From Bacillota bacterium (GTDB lineage Bacteria; Bacillota; Clostridia; Lachnospirales; Lachnospiraceae): DNA of 39,919 nucleotides. The translations under genes were made by a program, and so were the position numbers. The stretch is from positions 1-39,919 of the forward strand of contig JAEWMZ010000229.1 in the NCBI GenBank assembly GCA_023392995.1. The letters run 5' to 3'. How positions within the stretch are numbered: the first letter of the stretch is position 1; the number at the start of each line of letters is the position of its first letter. The notes beneath the pieces were generated by a model, which saw only the letters and a program-made list of their open reading frames with translations, was not told where the DNA came from and ran no database searches. Of the stretch, positions 8,356 to 16,797 are shown one piece after another.

Positions 8356-8396
8356 TAATAGGTCAATAAAAGTGAAAGGCAGGGGTATAAGTAAGT

Positions 8397-9218
8397 ATGA
8401 ATAGTATTACTACAAATAATTTGGACATTGCCTATGAAGAGGCATTGATTGTTAAGGCGCTTGATATGAATATACCTCATGGAAAGATAACATCCATTAT
8501 CGGACCCAACGGGTGCGGTAAATCTACGGTATTAAAAGCGGTGGGACGTATTTTGAAGCCAAAGAATGGTGTGGTGTATTTAAGCGGTGAGGATATCCGT
8601 AAGCTTTCCACGAAGGAAGTGGCAAAGAGGATGGCTATTCTTCCTCAGACGCCTACCGCACCCAGCGGGCTAACAGTAAGTGAGCTGGTAGCATACGGAA
8701 GATTTCCTCATCAAAAAGGCTTTGGTAAGTTGACACCGGAGGATAGGAAGATAGTGCAGTGGGCCTTATCAGTAACGAAGCTGCTGGAATTTGAACATCG
8801 GGAAGTAGATACACTTTCCGGCGGTCAAAGGCAGCGAGTATGGATTGCAATGGCGCTGGCGCAGCAAACAGATTTAATTTTGCTGGATGAGCCTACCACC
8901 TATCTGGATTTGGCTCATCAGCTGGAGGTTCTGACGCTGTTGTATGAATTGAATCGCAGGCAGGGCTGTACCATTGCAATGGTGCTTCATGATCTGAATC
9001 TGGCAGCACGTTTTTCTGACTATATGATTGCGATACGTGCAGGAAAAATTATCAGTCAGGGAAGGCCAGAGGCAGTCATGCGTCCAGAGGTGTTAAAGGA
9101 AGCCTTTTCTATTGATGCACAGATTGTGCATGAGCCAAAAACCGGAAGACCGGTATGCCTGACCTATGATCTTCTTTGCCCGGAAGTGGATTGGAAGAAG
9201 GAGGTGGCGGCCGTATGA
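8397..9218 (+). CDS. FecE/FhuC-type ABC transporter ATPase
   Basis: This 273-residue ATPase has Walker A (GPNGCGKST), the signature motif (LSGGQRQRV), Walker B (LILLDEPTTYLD) and the switch histidine in VLHDLNLAARFSDY. DEPTTYLDLAHQLEVL is typical of FecE/FhuC/BtuD ATPases of iron-complex importers. It would energise the two FecCD permeases. The stop codon overlaps the ATG of the exporter-type gene downstream (ATGA at 9215-9218), which ties that gene to this operon. All catalytic motifs are intact. Confidence 0.95.
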   Translation: MNSITTNNLDIAYEEALIVKALDMNIPHGKITSIIGPNGCGKSTVLKAVGRILKPKNGVVYLSGEDIRKLSTKEVAKRMAILPQTPTAPSGLTVSELVAYGRFPHQKGFGKLTPEDRKIVQWALSVTKLLEFEHREVDTLSGGQRQRVWIAMALAQQTDLILLDEPTTYLDLAHQLEVLTLLYELNRRQGCTIAMVLHDLNLAARFSDYMIAIRAGKIISQGRPEAVMRPEVLKEAFSIDAQIVHEPKTGRPVCLTYDLLCPEVDWKKEVAAV

Positions 9219-10936
9219 AGACCGCTTTCAGAGTACTAAGTGAAGCAAAAAAGTACTGGAGCTATTTAATCATTGCGTTTGTGTCACTTGTGGTATCAAC
9301 AATTGCCGGCTTTTATACCCCCTGGGCACTTCGTGAACTAACAAACCTGGCAACACAGGGCACGGGTGATTTTGCCAGGGAGGCGCTGCGCATTGGGCTG
9401 CTCCTATTGGCAGCAACGGCTTTATCGGCGGCAGGAAGCTCTGCTTCCGGGTATTTGAATCATTATGCAGCACTTCATTATGTAGCAGACCTGCGAACTC
9501 GGCTGTATAGTAAGCTGCAGTATATGAGCCTTCGCTATTTTCATAAAAGCAGAACCGGTGACCTCACCGGTCGTGTTGTGAGTGATGCTATGGATGCAGA
9601 AGTTTTACTGGCACATGTAATTCCTGACTTTGTAGTGAATATCCTGACCTTTGTTGGAGTCGGATTCCTTTTATTTACCATTAACTGGCGCCTTGCAATG
9701 ATGAGTCTTGTTACCGTTCCGATCCTAATTGGAATTACGATCTGGCAAAGCCGCCATGTATCTCCGACCTGGAAGGAGAACTCGAGAATCAGGGGAGAGT
9801 TGGCAGGAACCGTACAGGATAATTTATCCGGGATTAAGGAAATACAGATTTTTAACCAGCAGGAGCAAGAAGAGATTAAGGTGAGTTCTTTGTCCCGCAG
9901 ACATAGCAGGGCGTATCTTCGAGCCAGCTTTTTCTTTGAAACAACGTATCCGCTGCTGGCATTTATCACAGCACTGGGAACCGTAATTGTAGTTGTGTAC
10001 GGAGGAAATCTGCTAACCAGGCAGCAGGTAACGATTGCTGATATCGTGGGTATTGTGATGTATCTTTCCATGTTTTACGGACCGGTCAAAAGCTTCTCGG
10101 GACTGGTGGAGAGAGCGGGAGAGGCGGCCGCAGGCTGCAGACGTGTTTTTGAGGTGCTGGATGAGATATCGGATGTCAAGGAAAAGAAGAATGCTAAGAA
10201 GCTACCCCGTGTTGCAGGTAAAATTGAATTAAGGGATCTTACCTTTTCCTATCAGGAGGAAATGAAGATACTGAATAAGGTTAATCTCACTATCTTACCG
10301 GGACAAACGGTGGCTCTCATTGGAACAACGGGTGTAGGAAAAAGTACCATAGCCAATCTGGTTAACCGGTTTTATGATCCCCAGGAGGGAAAGGTTTTAA
10401 TCGACGGAGTAGATATTAAGGAGGCTACCTTAACCAGCCTTAGGGATAATATATCCATGGTATTACAGGATACATTTTTGTTTAACGGTACTGTGTATGA
10501 AAATATAGCTTACGGTTGGAAAGATGCAACGAAGGAAGCTGTGTTTGCAGCGGCAAGAGCTGCCAATGCCCATGACTTTATCGAACAGATGGAGAATGGT
10601 TATGATACGGTAATAGGTGAGCGGGGAATCAGGCTTTCCGGAGGGCAAAAGCAAAGACTGTCCATTGCCAGAGCCATTTTGCGGAACTCTCCGATTCTCA
10701 TTCTGGATGAAGCTACTTCGGCACTTGATACGAAGACAGAGCAGGAGATACAGAGTGCACTGGATGAAATAGCAAGGGAGCGTACCACATTGGTCATCGC
10801 CCACAGACTTTCTACAATCCGCCATGCGGATCAGATCGTTGTGCTGGAGGGAAGCGGGATTGCGGAAATCGGAACTCACGATGAGCTGATTGCCAGAAGC
10901 GGAATCTATGCGCAGCTTCATGCGGCGCAGGAATGA
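9215..10936 (+). CDS. Exporter-fold ABC half-transporter (MsbA/LmrA type)
   Basis: The protein has an N-terminal six-span ABC transmembrane domain (about residues 15-310) fused to an ATPase domain. Walker A is GTTGVGKST, the Q-loop is in VLQDTFLFNG, the signature is LSGGQKQRL and Walker B is ILILDEATSALD. I chose the ATG at 9215 (573 residues) because it overlaps the ATPase stop and has AAGGAGGTGG upstream; an in-frame ATG at 9176 lies inside the previous gene. As a half-transporter it would work as a homodimer. In a siderophore operon it could export a siderophore, or act like the exporter-fold siderophore importers IrtAB and YbtPQ. Neither role can be chosen from sequence. Confidence 0.92.
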   Translation: MKTAFRVLSEAKKYWSYLIIAFVSLVVSTIAGFYTPWALRELTNLATQGTGDFAREALRIGLLLLAATALSAAGSSASGYLNHYAALHYVADLRTRLYSKLQYMSLRYFHKSRTGDLTGRVVSDAMDAEVLLAHVIPDFVVNILTFVGVGFLLFTINWRLAMMSLVTVPILIGITIWQSRHVSPTWKENSRIRGELAGTVQDNLSGIKEIQIFNQQEQEEIKVSSLSRRHSRAYLRASFFFETTYPLLAFITALGTVIVVVYGGNLLTRQQVTIADIVGIVMYLSMFYGPVKSFSGLVERAGEAAAGCRRVFEVLDEISDVKEKKNAKKLPRVAGKIELRDLTFSYQEEMKILNKVNLTILPGQTVALIGTTGVGKSTIANLVNRFYDPQEGKVLIDGVDIKEATLTSLRDNISMVLQDTFLFNGTVYENIAYGWKDATKEAVFAAARAANAHDFIEQMENGYDTVIGERGIRLSGGQKQRLSIARAILRNSPILILDEATSALDTKTEQEIQSALDEIARERTTLVIAHRLSTIRHADQIVVLEGSGIAEIGTHDELIARSGIYAQLHAAQE

Positions 10937-10966
10937 TATAAGAATAATCAAATAGATGCAGTTAGA

Positions 10967-11005
10967 TGCCTGAGCAGGAAAATAAGAATTTATCCGGCTC
11001 AGGCA
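10967..11005 (+). terminator. Inverted repeat after the import operon, possible weak terminator
   Basis: TGCCTGAGC (10967-10975) pairs perfectly with GCTCAGGCA (10997-11005) around a 21-base loop, followed by only a short T-rich stretch (TTGTTATT). The position, 30 bases after the last gene, fits the end of the operon, but it lacks a good U-run. Confidence 0.4.
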
Positions 11006-11214
11006 TTGTTATTAAGGCAGTAAGAGAAGCAGCAGAGTTGACTTATGAGGAATTGCTGGTAAAAAGGGGCTGTATCATAAGCCGTACTGGATTCAGCAGG
11101 TTCGGGAGTATTTCTATTATTGACAAAATGAAGTGCAGGGCTAAACTCTACTTCATAATTTAAAAGTAGAATTTAAAATACATTGAATTTGATATTAAAA
11201 TTAATGATAATTTA

Positions 11215-11243
11215 TTGACAAAACCAATACTTTTTAGTATTAT
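11215..11243 (+). promoter_or_regulatory. Sigma-A promoter of the cobalt transport operon
   Basis: TTGACA (11215-11220), a 17-base spacer and TATTAT (11238-11243) lie in AT-rich DNA about 100 bases before the cobalamin riboswitch. Confidence 0.65.
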
Positions 11244-11304
11244 TTAACTAAACGATCGTTAGTATTACTTATAAAGTGCAATATATTTACTATAGTATTA
11301 AAAA

Positions 11305-11332
11305 AGTGCCTATTCTGTATAGGATAGGCACT
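11305..11332 (+). other. Hairpin at the 5' side of the riboswitch
   Basis: AGTGCCTAT (11305-11313) pairs perfectly with ATAGGCACT (11324-11332), just before the cobalamin aptamer. It is not followed by a U-run and may shield the 5' end of the leader or help the aptamer fold. Confidence 0.45.
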
Positions 11333-11344
11333 CACATATAGAAT

Positions 11345-11540
11345 GTTTTTGTGGCCATGCTCTGTCTTAGGAGTATGGATGAACAAGGGAATTGGGTGAG
11401 AATCCCGAACGGTGCCGCCGCTGTATACGTGGAGTTCATTCTCGTTGACGAAAGTCAGTCATTGGGGAAACCTGAGAAGGCAGAGAATGGATGCAGAAGC
11501 AAAATTATGCTTCAAAAGCGTGAGTCAGAAGACCTACAAG
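11345..11540 (+). ncRNA. Cobalamin (adenosylcobalamin) riboswitch
   Basis: The leader carries the B12-box landmarks in the right order: AAGGGAATTGGGTGAGAATC, then CCGCCGCTGTA, and near the end GTGAGTCAGAAGACCTAC. These match the conserved core of cobalamin riboswitches. An intrinsic terminator follows at 11595-11632, and the regulated genes are cbiMNQO for cobalt uptake. High cobalamin would be expected to stop transcription of the cobalt transporter. Exact aptamer boundaries are approximate. Confidence 0.93.
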
Positions 11541-11594
11541 AATAGAGATTGACTTTCAAGCAAAGGATGAGTCAATTCATGTACGCAGAAAATC

Positions 11595-11632
11595 GGCTGT
11601 GACAGTATTTTATATTGTCCGGCTATTTTTTT
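11595..11632 (+). terminator. Riboswitch expression-platform terminator
   Basis: GACAGTA (11601-11607) pairs with TATTGTC (11613-11619), extended outwards by GGCTG against CGGCT with one bulged base, then followed by a run of seven T. It lies between the cobalamin aptamer and cbiM, so it is probably the regulated element. Confidence 0.65.
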
Positions 11633-11784
11633 GTGCTATTTTTCCGTACTATTTTTTCGTACAGTCAAATAGAATCATTGTAAATTAGGTGGGCAAGGGA
11701 ATCTTATCTTCATTATCATCAGATTCAATATGTGAAATACATAAGATAGAAAGAATTTCAAAGGAAAAAGAGGAGGATGTAGAA

Positions 11785-12543
11785 ATGTTCACATGGACGA
11801 AAATGGAAAAACGAGTCATGATGTTTTCTGTAATGCTTGGTGCACTACTAGCAACATCGCAAACAGCATATGCTATGCATATTATGGAGGGGTATTTACC
11901 GGCGGCTCATTGTATTGCCTGGGGCGCAATCAGTATTCCGTTCTTAGTGGCGGGAGTGATCAGTATACGTCATACAGCGCAGAAAAAGCGCAGAGCATTA
12001 ATTTTATTAGCAATGTCAGGTGCATATATCTTTGTTATATCATCACTGAAAATACCTTCGGTTACCGGAAGCTGCAGCCATATGACCGGAACTGGCTTAG
12101 CGGCAATTCTTTTTGGACCTCTTGCAACCAGTGTATTAGGTATTATTGTACTATTGTTTCAAGCCATTTTATTAGCCCATGGCGGGCTTACAACTTTGGG
12201 TGCCAACACCTTTAGTATGGCAATTGCAGGACCGATTCTTTCCTTTTTGCTTTATAAGGGGGGCGTGAAATTAAAGCTGAATCGCAAAGTGAATATCTTT
12301 ATTGCGGCAGCCCTTGGAGATCTGTTTACCTATTGTGTGACAAGCTTCCAGCTGGCCATTGCTTATCCAAGTGAGACAGGTGGAGTCGCTGCCAGCGCAG
12401 TAAAGTTTTTGGCTGTATTCGCACCGACCCAGGTACCGTTAGCTATCATCGAAGGTATTCTGACCGTAATTATTATTATGGGTATGGAAAGCTTCGCGGC
12501 GCCTGAGTTAAAAGAAGTAGGATTTTTGAAGGAGGGCAATTAA
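11785..12543 (+). CDS. cbiM: Cobalt ECF transporter substrate-capture protein CbiM
   Basis: After a signal peptide of about 30 residues ending in TAYA, the mature protein begins MHIMEGYLP, the CbiM/NikM signature whose N-terminal Met-His helps bind the metal. Further conserved parts are KIPSVTGSCSHMTGTGLAAI, LLFQAILLAHGGLTTLGANT and FQLAIAYP. It has several membrane spans and about 252 residues from the chosen ATG. That ATG has AGGAGG 8 bases upstream; the frame is open further back to 11689 without support. CbiM captures Co2+ and works with CbiN, CbiQ and CbiO. Nickel is the main alternative metal, but the cobalamin riboswitch upstream argues for cobalt. Confidence 0.95.
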   Translation: MFTWTKMEKRVMMFSVMLGALLATSQTAYAMHIMEGYLPAAHCIAWGAISIPFLVAGVISIRHTAQKKRRALILLAMSGAYIFVISSLKIPSVTGSCSHMTGTGLAAILFGPLATSVLGIIVLLFQAILLAHGGLTTLGANTFSMAIAGPILSFLLYKGGVKLKLNRKVNIFIAAALGDLFTYCVTSFQLAIAYPSETGGVAASAVKFLAVFAPTQVPLAIIEGILTVIIIMGMESFAAPELKEVGFLKEGN

Positions 12544-12544
12544 T

Positions 12545-12862
12545 ATGTCAAAGAATAAAAAGCTAGTATTCCTATTATTAATTATTGTATTACTGATTGC
12601 GATTGTTCCTCTGTTTGCTATAAAGGGAGCTGAGTTTGGCGGAAGCGATGATGCCGGAAGCCAGGTTATTACTGAAATTGCAGGAGATGATTACGAACCC
12701 TGGTTTACACCTGTGTTGGAAACTGCCCTTGGCGGTGAGCTGCCAGGTGAGGTGGAAAGCTTGATCTTCTGTATCCAGACAGGAATTGGAGTGGGGATCC
12801 TTGCCTATTCCTTTGGATATCTGGTGGCACGTAAAAAATATTCTGCAAAAGAGTCCGAATAA
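12545..12862 (+). CDS. cbiN: Cobalt ECF transporter small membrane protein CbiN
   Basis: This 105-residue protein has one membrane span near each end (VFLLLIIVLLIAIVPLFAI and GIGVGILAYSFGYLVA) around an outside loop. The loop contains AEFGGSDDAGSQV and DYEPWFTPVLE, both typical of CbiN, and then ESLIFCIQTGIG. CbiN is the auxiliary component needed with CbiM for metal loading. The start follows the cbiM stop by one base, and GGAGG precedes it. Its presence distinguishes this cobalt system from most NikMQO nickel systems. Confidence 0.95.
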   Translation: MSKNKKLVFLLLIIVLLIAIVPLFAIKGAEFGGSDDAGSQVITEIAGDDYEPWFTPVLETALGGELPGEVESLIFCIQTGIGVGILAYSFGYLVARKKYSAKESE

Positions 12863-12937
12863 AAATAGGATAATCATTAGAGGAAAATTATAAAAGCTGG
12901 CGAAAGCCCTTTTATTCATCAGGGAAAGATAGAAGGG

Positions 12938-13023
12938 GCCGTCGCGAAAGCTAGCTCTGGGGGATATGATTTACCTTAAGCACTACATTGAGGGAAGTCA
13001 CATCCCCCTGATAATTCCGCGGC
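12938..13023. repeat. Palindromic element, copy 1, between cbiN and cbiQ
   Basis: A 17-bp stem with two mismatches is formed by 12959-12975 (begins GGGGGATATGA) and 12992-13008 (ends CACATCCCCC), around a 16-base loop. An outer GCCG/CGGC pairing surrounds it. The left arm (GTCGC, then ATATGATTTACC) closely resembles the element at 37435-37572. It lies inside an operon and has no U-run, so it is unlikely to be a terminator. A mobile palindromic repeat or an intercistronic RNA structure are the options. Confidence 0.55.
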
Positions 13024-13043
13024 AGGTTCTTTAGGAGAGGGAT

Positions 13044-13949
13044 ATGATAATAACAGCAATATTAACCATGGCAGTACTATGGTGCTTATTTTACGGGGTG
13101 ATACCGAATATAATTCTTATCGCCCTTAGTCTCCTATCAGGGGCTTTTTTAGCAATTTTGAGCCGGCATAAGCATGAGGGTGTTCTGGTCATTGATATCC
13201 TTGCGCAGCATTCAAAGCTGAATCAGGTGAATGCGGCTCTTAAGTTTTGGACAGTACTGGTATTGTTATTTCTGTGTGTCGCCTCAGATTCTGCCGTGAT
13301 TGGATTGATCCTGATGATAGTTATGTTCCTGCTCATCGTACCTTTTGGAGGACTACACTTTCATGATTACCTTTCCCTGCTCTCTTTGCCGGTGTCCTTT
13401 CTTCTAATCAGTGCATTGGCCTTGCTGTTTGATTATGGCAGTGTGGCAGCGGGGGTTATCCATTTCCCCTTTTTGGAGGGCTATTTGTTTGTAAGTTCTG
13501 CGGCGCAGCTTCGGGCTGCACTCGTTTTGTCGAAGGCACTCGGAGCTCTTAGCTGTCTGTATTTACTCAGCCTGTCAACTCCCATGTCTGAAATTATCTC
13601 TGTACTAAGAAAGGCTCATGTCCCTGATGTAGTAATCGAGCTAATGTATTTAATATACCGTTATACCTTTGTATTATTTGAAATGTACCGTTCCATGAAG
13701 GATGCGGCAAAGAGCCGGCTTGGATTTGTCAGCTTCTCCATCAGTGTAAAGACAACCGGAATGATATACTCGAATTTGATGGCAAGGAGCTATCAAAGAG
13801 CAATGAAGAACTTTGATGCCATGGAAAGCCGGTGCTACGTGGGAGAAATACGTTTTCTGGAATCTGAGAAAAGAGTTACTCTTTTGCAGAGCATACTGGC
13901 AGTTTCCTTTACTATCGTTATTTTCGGCTTAAGCATTGCTTTGCACTAG
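13044..13949 (+). CDS. cbiQ: Cobalt ECF transporter transmembrane protein CbiQ
   Basis: This 301-residue membrane protein is the T component of the ECF transporter. After two N-terminal spans come HSKLNQVNAALKFWTVL, spans in the middle, and the coupling region with VIELMYLIYRYTFVLFEMYR and MARSYQRAMKNFDAMESRCY. These correspond to the conserved CbiQ coupling helices that contact the ATPase. Start: ATG at 13044 with TAGGAGAGG upstream. It is longer than many CbiQ proteins (about 225-260) because of an extra N-terminal hydrophobic segment. Order in the operon is M-N-Q-O. Confidence 0.93.
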   Translation: MIITAILTMAVLWCLFYGVIPNIILIALSLLSGAFLAILSRHKHEGVLVIDILAQHSKLNQVNAALKFWTVLVLLFLCVASDSAVIGLILMIVMFLLIVPFGGLHFHDYLSLLSLPVSFLLISALALLFDYGSVAAGVIHFPFLEGYLFVSSAAQLRAALVLSKALGALSCLYLLSLSTPMSEIISVLRKAHVPDVVIELMYLIYRYTFVLFEMYRSMKDAAKSRLGFVSFSISVKTTGMIYSNLMARSYQRAMKNFDAMESRCYVGEIRFLESEKRVTLLQSILAVSFTIVIFGLSIALH

Positions 13950-13969
13950 AAAGGGAGGCAGGATAAATC

Positions 13970-14785
13970 TTGGATGAAATACTGCGTTTTGAAAATATTA
14001 ATTTTAGCTATGAGGAAGAACGGACTGCTTTAAAGAATGTATCGGTTACCCTGTATGGTTCACAAAAGGTAGCAGTGTTAGGGAATAACGGTGCAGGAAA
14101 GAGCACCTTCTTTCTATGCTGCAATGGGATTGTAAAACCGCAGCAGGGCAGAATGTTCTTAAATAACCGGGAAATCGGCAGTACGAAGAAGGAAAGCATC
14201 CTGCTTCGCCAAACCGTAGGAATTGTGTTCCAGGATCCGGATAGTCAGATCATTGCTGGAACCGTTGAGGCGGAGATTAGTTTTGGACCAATGAATTTAA
14301 GATTGCCAGAGGCTGTGGTACGTAGCCAGGTAGAGGCCGCCATTGAGAATATGCGCCTGGAGGATATGAGAACCAGGGCTCCCCACTATCTATCCGGAGG
14401 AGAAAAGAAACGCGTCAGCATTGCAGATGTATTGGCCATGAATCCCAGGCTGTTGCTTTTTGATGAACCGGCAGCCAGCTTAGACCCGGAAAATACACTT
14501 TTACTGGAACGAAATCTGGAGATGCTGAGTGAAAAGGGCTTGGGACTGGTAATTGCTACTCATGATGTTGATTTTGCGTGGCGCTGGGCAGATCGAATCC
14601 TGGTGTTTCATAGGGGTGAGCTGGCAGCGGATGCAGAGCCGGAGGCAGTTTTCTCAGATGAGGCACTGTTAAAAAAATGTGGACTGGTACAGCCAACACT
14701 CTTTCAGGTAGGGAAGCTATATCATCTGAATCTGCTGCCCAGACGTATTTCGGATTTAAAAGGTAAATCGGAAGCAGACATGTAA
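13970..14785 (+). CDS. cbiO: Cobalt ECF transporter ATPase CbiO
   Basis: This 271-residue ATPase has Walker A (GNNGAGKST), the CbiO/EcfA segment VGIVFQDPDSQI, the signature LSGGEKKRVSIADVLAMNP and Walker B LLLFDEPAASLDP, with the switch histidine in IATHDVDFAWRWADRI. It energises the CbiMNQ complex, probably as a homodimer because only one ATPase gene is present. The only suitable in-frame start is TTG at 13970, with AGGGAGG 11 bases upstream; an ATG four bases later is out of frame. A clear terminator follows. Confidence 0.95.
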   Translation: MDEILRFENINFSYEEERTALKNVSVTLYGSQKVAVLGNNGAGKSTFFLCCNGIVKPQQGRMFLNNREIGSTKKESILLRQTVGIVFQDPDSQIIAGTVEAEISFGPMNLRLPEAVVRSQVEAAIENMRLEDMRTRAPHYLSGGEKKRVSIADVLAMNPRLLLFDEPAASLDPENTLLLERNLEMLSEKGLGLVIATHDVDFAWRWADRILVFHRGELAADAEPEAVFSDEALLKKCGLVQPTLFQVGKLYHLNLLPRRISDLKGKSEADM

Positions 14786-14786
14786 A

Positions 14787-14816
14787 AAAAATCGAGCAGC
14801 ATGTGCTCGATTTTTT
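14787..14816. terminator. Bidirectional rho-independent terminator
   Basis: ATCGAGCA (14791-14798) and TGCTCGAT (14804-14811) form a perfect stem with a five-base loop. A T-run follows on the plus strand and an A-run precedes it, so it can end both cbiO and the convergent carbamate kinase gene. Confidence 0.85.
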
Positions 14817-14881
14817 ATATGAGTCGATATGATTTCAGTGTCGAAATTCTTTTTAAATTATAGCAAGGAAGGTCAGCTTAT

Positions 14882-15814
14882 TCAGGCTGTAATCGATGTT
14901 CCGTTCAAGCCCTTTAAGCTTTGGCGGGCTTTGTCCAGATGACCGATGATTGCTTTACGGCCTTCCTTCTTCGTCACGAAATTAACACTGGCCTCAATTT
15001 TAGGAAGCATGGAAGGTACTGGGAATTGGCCTTCTGCAATATAGTTTGCTGCATCAGCCGCTGATAACGTATCCAGAGGCTGTGCGTTCTCGGTTCCATA
15101 ATTTAGAGCCACCTTGTCAACTCCTGTTAAGAATAATAAAATATCCGCATCCAGCATATCTGCCAGCTTCTCGCTTGCCAAATCCTTTTCAATTACCGCA
15201 CTTGCACCGCGAAGCGCAGTTCCCTGCTCCAGAACCGGAATACCACCGCCGCCGCAAGCAACCACAAGCTGATCTGCGTCAACAAGTGCTTTAATGGTAT
15301 CAATTTCATAAATATCAATTGGCTTAGGAGTGGCTACAATACGACGATAGCCCTCTTTTTCTTCCACTACATAATTTCCTTTTTTCACTTCTTCATCGGC
15401 TTCTTCCTTCGTCATATGACGGCCGATTACCTTGGTTGGATGCTGGAAGGCAGGATCGAAGGGATCAACACGAACCTGCGTAATAATGGTGGCTACCGGT
15501 TTAAAAATACCCCGGTCTAACAGCTCTGTACGAATCGCATTCTGCAAATCATACCCGATATAGCCCTGACTTAACGCTCCGCAGACAGACATGGGTGCAA
15601 CAGTAAAGGTATTATCCAGACGACTGAATTCTGTCATTGCCCGATGCAGCATTCCAACCTGAGGACCATTGCTGTGTGTAATGACAACCTGGTATTTATC
15701 CTCTACCAAATCGGCAATTGCACTTGCCGCATTGATGATTGATTTTTTTTGTTCCGGAAGGCTGGTTCCGAATGCATTTCTTCCTAAAGCGACTACGATT
15801 GTCTTTTTCTTCAT
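14882..15814 (-). CDS. arcC: Carbamate kinase
   Basis: The protein has about 310 residues and spans the full amino-acid-kinase fold. Visible family parts are IVVALGRNAFG near the N-terminus, VVITHSNGPQVGML, VACGGGGIPV, and LFLTGVDKVALNYG. Carbamate kinase makes ATP from carbamoyl phosphate and ADP, the last step of arginine deiminase or allantoin/agmatine fermentation. I chose the ATG at 15814 because GGGGA lies 7 bases before it; the frame can extend to 15835. No arginine deiminase or ornithine carbamoyltransferase gene is beside it, so it is a stand-alone gene here. The usual ALGGNA glycine pair reads ALGRNA. Confidence 0.95.
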   Translation of the reverse strand: MKKKTIVVALGRNAFGTSLPEQKKSIINAASAIADLVEDKYQVVITHSNGPQVGMLHRAMTEFSRLDNTFTVAPMSVCGALSQGYIGYDLQNAIRTELLDRGIFKPVATIITQVRVDPFDPAFQHPTKVIGRHMTKEEADEEVKKGNYVVEEKEGYRRIVATPKPIDIYEIDTIKALVDADQLVVACGGGGIPVLEQGTALRGASAVIEKDLASEKLADMLDADILLFLTGVDKVALNYGTENAQPLDTLSAADAANYIAEGQFPVPSMLPKIEASVNFVTKKEGRKAIIGHLDKARQSLKGLNGTSITA

Positions 15815-16041
15815 ACACATTCCCCATTTCATCACTGATATAATAAAAGATTGTAATATAGTTCTAATATATCATACTGAGGCCTCACAGTCAAAAAACT
15901 TCTTGTCTAAAGCTAGATATTTCTATTTTAAGAACGTCTGTCTAAAAAGGATTGACGAATACCTTTTGTAGTCATATATTTTAACCATAGAGATACCAAT
16001 ATCTGGCTGCAAAAAGTGTAACGGTAAACAGACACCGCAGT

Positions 16042-16062
16042 GGTAAGGTATTACCGGTAACC
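16042..16062. promoter_or_regulatory. GGTAA/TTACC repeat before the two-component operon
   Basis: GGTAA (16042-16046) and TTACC (16051-16055) form an inverted repeat, immediately followed by GGTAACC, about 55-75 bases before the response-regulator start. It could be an operator for that regulator. I saw nothing else of note in the roughly 300 bases between arcC and this operon. Confidence 0.35.
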
Positions 16063-16116
16063 GCTTCCCCTGGGTTGCATAGGAAGCTACAATGATAAGT
16101 AAAAAGAGGTGAATGG

Positions 16117-16797
16117 ATGAAGAGAGTCCTGGTAATAGAAGACGACATCATAATGAATTCAGGAATATGCTACAATCTTGAGCTGGATCAATATCAGGCT
16201 GTACCTGCATATCACGGGGCGTCAGCGCTTGATCTATTAGGGACAGAAGCGTTTGATCTGATTATATTGGATGTAAATCTGCCTGACGGCAATGGCTTTG
16301 AGCTTTGTAAGAGAATGAAAGCATTACAGGAGGTTCCGGTTGTATTTCTGACAGCTTGTGATCTGGAGAAAGATGTAATGGCGGGCTTTGATCTGGGGGC
16401 TGAGGATTACATTACCAAGCCCTTCAATATTAATATTTTCCGGAAGAAAATTGCTGCAATTTTAAAACGTTGTGAGAGAAAAGCCGATAGTGAAGTCTAT
16501 GTATGCGGTGAGCTTGTGATTGATTTCAATAAGCTGACGGCATACCAGCAAAGTGAACCGATTATTCTAACTCCAACGGAATACAGGATGCTTAAGATCT
16601 TCACAAGCAATCCGGGGGTTTTACTGACAAGACAACTGTTGTTGGAGAAGTTGTATGATATTGATGCAAATTTTGTGGATGAGCACGCGTTAACCGTTAA
16701 CATAAACCGTCTCCGGAGCAAAATTGAGAGTGGCGGCAGAAAATATATTAAAACTGTTTATGGTATGGGCTATCTATGGGCTGGTGAAACGATATGA
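16117..16797 (+). CDS. OmpR/PhoB-family response regulator
   Basis: The protein has 226 residues. The receiver domain has acidic residues at 9-10, the phospho-acceptor Asp52 in LIILDVNLPDGNG and Lys in DYITKPFN. The C-terminal winged helix has LTPTEYRMLKIF and VDEHALTVNINRLRSKI, as in OmpR/PhoB proteins. The sensor kinase gene starts on an ATGA overlap with its stop. Position before an FtsX-type ABC permease and ATPase resembles the peptide-antibiotic sensing and detoxification modules of Firmicutes (BceRS-BceAB type). It therefore probably activates the transporter genes. Confidence 0.95.
   Translation: MKRVLVIEDDIIMNSGICYNLELDQYQAVPAYHGASALDLLGTEAFDLIILDVNLPDGNGFELCKRMKALQEVPVVFLTACDLEKDVMAGFDLGAEDYITKPFNINIFRKKIAAILKRCERKADSEVYVCGELVIDFNKLTAYQQSEPIILTPTEYRMLKIFTSNPGVLLTRQLLLEKLYDIDANFVDEHALTVNINRLRSKIESGGRKYIKTVYGMGYLWAGETI

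Noticed and set aside
10966..11163. 65-codon frame after the ABC half-transporter
   Set aside because: No ribosome binding site, it starts inside an inverted repeat, and the translation has no recognisable family or membrane pattern.
11351..11545. 64-codon open frame on the plus strand before cbiM
   Set aside because: It lies entirely within the cobalamin riboswitch aptamer; the conserved B12-box bases explain the sequence and there is no ribosome binding site.
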